Shown here one piece after another: positions 59,327 through 64,000 of a DNA stretch of 64,000 nt. The notes beneath the pieces were generated by a model. That model was not told the DNA's origin. It worked only from the letters and a program-made list of their open reading frames with translations, and ran no database searches. Within the stretch, counting starts at the first letter, position 1. The number at the start of each line of letters is the position of its first letter. The stretch lies in NCBI GenBank assembly GCA_947168045.1, contig CAMVKN010000002.1, forward strand, positions 1 to 64,000, read 5' to 3'. The position numbers were made by a program, and so were the translations under genes. Source of the stretch: an uncultured Prevotellaceae bacterium (lineage in GTDB: Bacteria > Bacteroidota > Bacteroidia > Bacteroidales > Bacteroidaceae).

Positions 59327-59869
59327 ATGAGTGATTTCGCATTTGAGCTTGCAAAGCTGTTGGCTCTGGAAGGCTCTGACTTCATCAAGCAGTTGAAGTT
59401 GATTGCCTCTTTAAATGATTTCTGTCCGCTTGAAGGTGAGAACGACATTTTCACCGTAGGCGGAGAGAAGTGTGGTGACTACAGCAACTTGCTCAATGCA
59501 GCACGCAAAGCTGTCAGCCACGGGTATCGGGTTTATATCCTTCCCAATCCTAAAGGAACCCGTTCTGCAGATTTTATATTTGAACAAAAGGGTATCTACA
59601 AACTATATGACCTAAAGACAATCAGTGGCAGTTCATCGGTAGGCAATAGACTAAAAGAATCAATTGGTCAGACCAACAGGGTGCTGCTGAATATAAGGTG
59701 TCGTTATGACGCTCGCCTGATGGCGATGGAGATTAGACGCTTTTTCGAATATTCATTCGATGGAATAGAAGTTCTAATCTTCAAAGGAACCAAGTTAATA
59801 TCAGTGACACGCCGCTTTGCACTACATCCGAAGTTTAAACAGCAGTTTAGGTGTGTATATGAAAGATAA
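59327..59869 (+). CDS. CdiA-type PD-(D/E)XK nuclease toxin-like protein, copy 2
   Basis: A 180-residue paralogue of the protein at 35391. Shared core: NAARKAVSHGYRVYILPNPK, SADFIFEQKGIYKLYDLKTI, SGSSSVGNRLKESIGQTNRV, LLNI and VLIFKGTKLISV. The DFIFE and DLK residues fit a PD-(D/E)XK site as in CdiA-type tRNA nucleases. The TTG at 59315 is in frame but lies inside the promoter. As in copy 1, the stop codon runs into a hairpin shared with a convergent small RNA. A MNT-HEPN pair follows. Confidence 0.68.
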   Translation: MSDFAFELAKLLALEGSDFIKQLKLIASLNDFCPLEGENDIFTVGGEKCGDYSNLLNAARKAVSHGYRVYILPNPKGTRSADFIFEQKGIYKLYDLKTISGSSSVGNRLKESIGQTNRVLLNIRCRYDARLMAMEIRRFFEYSFDGIEVLIFKGTKLISVTRRFALHPKFKQQFRCVYER

Positions 59870-59891
59870 AAGTCACCCGAAGGTGACTTTT
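59868..59891. terminator. Bidirectional terminator shared by nuclease copy 2 and small RNA 2
   Basis: AAAAGTCACC pairs with GGTGACTTTT across a CGAA tetraloop. It overlaps the nuclease stop codon, as at 36019. Confidence 0.9.
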
Positions 59892-59995
59892 AAATGGAGC
59901 AGGGTCGATAAGGGCTTACTCCCCGACTAAGCGGAATCCGGGATGGCCGAAGCCTCCCGCCCGTATAAGACGAGCACTCAGAAAATTCATTCTGA
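59868..59995 (-). ncRNA. Putative convergent small RNA 2
   Basis: About 128 bases on the minus strand from a consensus promoter to the shared terminator. Parts: 5' GCAGCGTCAGAA with a TCAGAA/TTCTGA hairpin, an extra middle region absent from copy 1 (GGGCGGGAGGCTTCGGCC with CCCG partners), then the conserved block GGGGAGTAAG and CCTTATCGACCCTGCTCCA, and the terminator. No useful coding frame. Conservation with copy 1 while the rest has diverged argues for function. Confidence 0.67.
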
Positions 59996-60000
59996 CGCTG

Positions 60001-60032
60001 CAAAGATATGAAGAAAAGTTGGAACGGCCAAA
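60001..60032 (-). promoter_or_regulatory. Promoter of small RNA 2
   Basis: Minus strand TTTG at 60029-60032, 20 bases, TATCTTTG at 60001-60008, followed by GCAGCGT. Confidence 0.87.
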
Positions 60033-60049
60033 CTTTTAAGCCAGAATAT

Positions 60050-60081
60050 TTTGCAGAATCACAAATAAATATGTATATTTG
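60050..60081 (+). promoter_or_regulatory. Promoter of the MNT-HEPN pair
   Basis: TTTG at 60050-60053, 20 bases, TATATTTG at 60074-60081; ATG 18 bases later. It is back to back with the small RNA 2 promoter. Confidence 0.82.
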
Positions 60082-60098
60082 CACACAAATTGCAGGTT

Positions 60099-60413
60099 AT
60101 GAATAAGGCTACAATGATAAACAGCATTAAGTCTATTGCCAGTAAGGCGCTGCCAAAAGGAAGCACCTTGCTGCTTTATGGCTCAAGGGCACGCGGCGAC
60201 AATCGTCCCGACAGCGATTGGGACCTATTGATATTGCTTGACAAACCAAGTCTGACGTTTCGTGACTACGACTACGGTTACCCGTTCAGTGAGTTGGGCT
60301 GGGAAACGGGTGAGGAGATCAATGCGCAGGTCTATTCTAAACAGGAATGGGACGGCTATCGGTTTACTCCATTCTACAAGAATGTTGAACACGATAAGAT
60401 AATATTGATATGA
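60099..60413 (+). CDS. Minimal nucleotidyltransferase (MNT), probable antitoxin
   Basis: A 104-residue pol-beta-fold protein: LLLYGSRARGDNRPDSDWDL carries the GS and DxD motifs of minimal nucleotidyltransferases. In HEPN-MNT modules it modifies and silences the HEPN toxin. The TTG at 60090 is in frame, but ATG 60099 is preferred. Its stop overlaps the HEPN start by four bases (ATGA), so synthesis is coupled. Confidence 0.9.
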   Translation: MNKATMINSIKSIASKALPKGSTLLLYGSRARGDNRPDSDWDLLILLDKPSLTFRDYDYGYPFSELGWETGEEINAQVYSKQEWDGYRFTPFYKNVEHDKIILI

Positions 60414-60808
60414 GCCTGACAAACGAAGAAAGGCAGACCTTGGTTCAGCATGAACTGCATAAAGCGCACGAAGCATACGAGGATATGGTCCTCTTGAAGG
60501 CTTCCAGGCGTTGGAGTGGTGCAGCAAATAGGCTGTATTATGCTGTGTTCCATGCTGTCAACGCCTTGTTTATCAGCGATGGCATAGAGGCTGGCCGTCA
60601 TAAAACATCCCACTCACTTTTCAGCTTGCATTATGTCAAGACTGGCTTACTGCCAGTGGATTACGGCCGTCTCTACAACAACCTCCAAAGACTCCGCGAG
60701 AAAAGTGACTACAACTGCTTCTACGATGTGTCGGAGCAGGAAATTGAGGAAGGTATAATAATTGCCGCAGATTTTATTCAGGCAATAGAGCAGTTAATTA
60801 GCAGATAA
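60410..60808 (+). CDS. HEPN-domain protein, probable toxin of the MNT pair
   Basis: A 132-residue helical protein of the COG1895 type: RLYYAVFHAVNALFI, then RHKTSHSLFSLHYVKTG with an Rx4H arrangement, and an amphipathic C-terminal helix. HEPN proteins are often RNases. The RX4HXY tyrosine modified in some HepT toxins is not at the same spacing here (HSL), so control by AMP addition may differ or use another residue. Confidence 0.88.
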   Translation: MSLTNEERQTLVQHELHKAHEAYEDMVLLKASRRWSGAANRLYYAVFHAVNALFISDGIEAGRHKTSHSLFSLHYVKTGLLPVDYGRLYNNLQRLREKSDYNCFYDVSEQEIEEGIIIAADFIQAIEQLISR

Positions 60809-60867
60809 TAATATGATCCTGCTATTGTTTAAGCAGCAGTTTAGGTTTCTTTACTTTTCTGACTGAC

Positions 60868-60890
60868 AGTCCGAAGCCTTCGGACTTTTT
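60868..60890 (+). terminator. Terminator after the MNT-HEPN operon
   Basis: AGTCCGAA pairs perfectly with TTCGGACT across GCC, then TTTT. Confidence 0.88.
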
Positions 60891-60905
60891 ACCGATTACT
60901 AAAAT

Positions 60906-60944
60906 AAAAGAGGTGAACACTGCTGATGAGTGTTCACCTCTTTT
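60906..60944. terminator. Bidirectional terminator at the secA 3' end
   Basis: AAAAGAGGTGAACACT pairs perfectly with AGTGTTCACCTCTTTT (16 bp) across GCTGATG. It lies 30 bases past the secA stop and can also stop plus-strand transcripts. Confidence 0.92.
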
Positions 60945-60974
60945 ACTCGATTCATCCGATAGTTTAGTGTAAAA

Positions 60975-64000
<3,026 letters not shown>

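Larger units (their letters stand above)
59833..60846. repeat. 20-bp direct repeat bracketing small RNA 2 and the MNT-HEPN pair
   Basis: GTTTAAACAGCAGTTTAGGT (59833-59852, inside the nuclease 3' end) recurs with one change (G for A) at 60827-60846, just after the HEPN gene. The repeats enclose about 970 bases and may mark an insertion or a duplication junction. Confidence 0.6.

Noticed and set aside
59875..59995. tRNA or tmRNA-like gene in the small RNA region
   Set aside because: There is no T-loop GTTCGAAT-type sequence, no cloverleaf and no CCA-compatible acceptor stem; the structure is better explained as a terminator-ended small RNA.
60410..60808. Canonical HepT with an AMP-modified RX4HXY motif
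   Set aside because: The motif present is RHKTSHSL, without the tyrosine at the expected place, so only the broader HEPN assignment is made.

Overview
The window is a chromosomal stretch from a member of the Bacteroidales, most likely a Prevotella-like species. The evidence is the fused lpxC-fabZ gene, the many promoters of the Bacteroidetes form TTTG-N19/20-TAnnTTTG, TonB-dependent-type outer membrane barrels with SPII lipoproteins, type IX-style C-terminal tails on secreted proteins, a Nudix-type AraR regulator, and BT4734/DUF3987 proteins. There is no rRNA, tRNA, CRISPR array, integrase or transposase gene in the window.

Layout. 0-17 kb is mostly housekeeping: pyrBI, a SulP transporter, lpxC-fabZ, a glycosyltransferase pair (the first fused to a secreted putative metalloprotease), a hybrid histidine kinase, a membrane endonuclease/exonuclease/phosphatase-fold protein, a LuxR-type regulator, and a tightly overlapped operon fur-purA-hisS-CE12 esterase on the minus strand. 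17-29 kb is an L-arabinose locus: galM, a XylE-type porter, a sodium/sugar symporter, araR, araD, araA, then a small barrel protein, a TlpA-like thiol protein and araB. 29-37 kb is accessory: an HU-like protein, a DUF3987/BT4734 pair, an ImmA/IrrE metalloprotease with a long unknown N-terminus, a CdiA-type nuclease with a convergent small RNA, and an unknown protein. 37-58 kb holds envelope and RNA genes: an outer membrane receptor/lipoprotein operon, a Gly-rich repeat protein, a peptide transporter, RNase G, a 29-residue basic protein, HU, an orphan ABC ATPase, an AAA-ATPase/nuclease, an outer membrane barrel and a GH98 glycosidase. 58-61 kb is a second accessory patch with a second nuclease/small-RNA copy, a 39-codon gene and a MNT-HEPN toxin-antitoxin pair. 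secA runs off the right edge.

The most unusual content is between genes. (1) Degenerate heptamer arrays (TTTGAGA, TTAGGAG, GAGGTGA types) occur at seven places, four of them as inverted arms around gene starts; two have entered coding sequence, in hisS and in the 46.2-kb gene, giving LKSQIS-type peptides. (2) Direct tandem arrays with a 21-bp period occur at five places; two 49 kb apart share a 14/16 core in opposite orientation. (3) Two paralogous nuclease genes each face a small RNA unit with a near-consensus promoter, a shared 5' start and a shared terminator hairpin at the nuclease stop codon. These three are the best candidates for undescribed biology here. No database search was possible, so novelty is not established.
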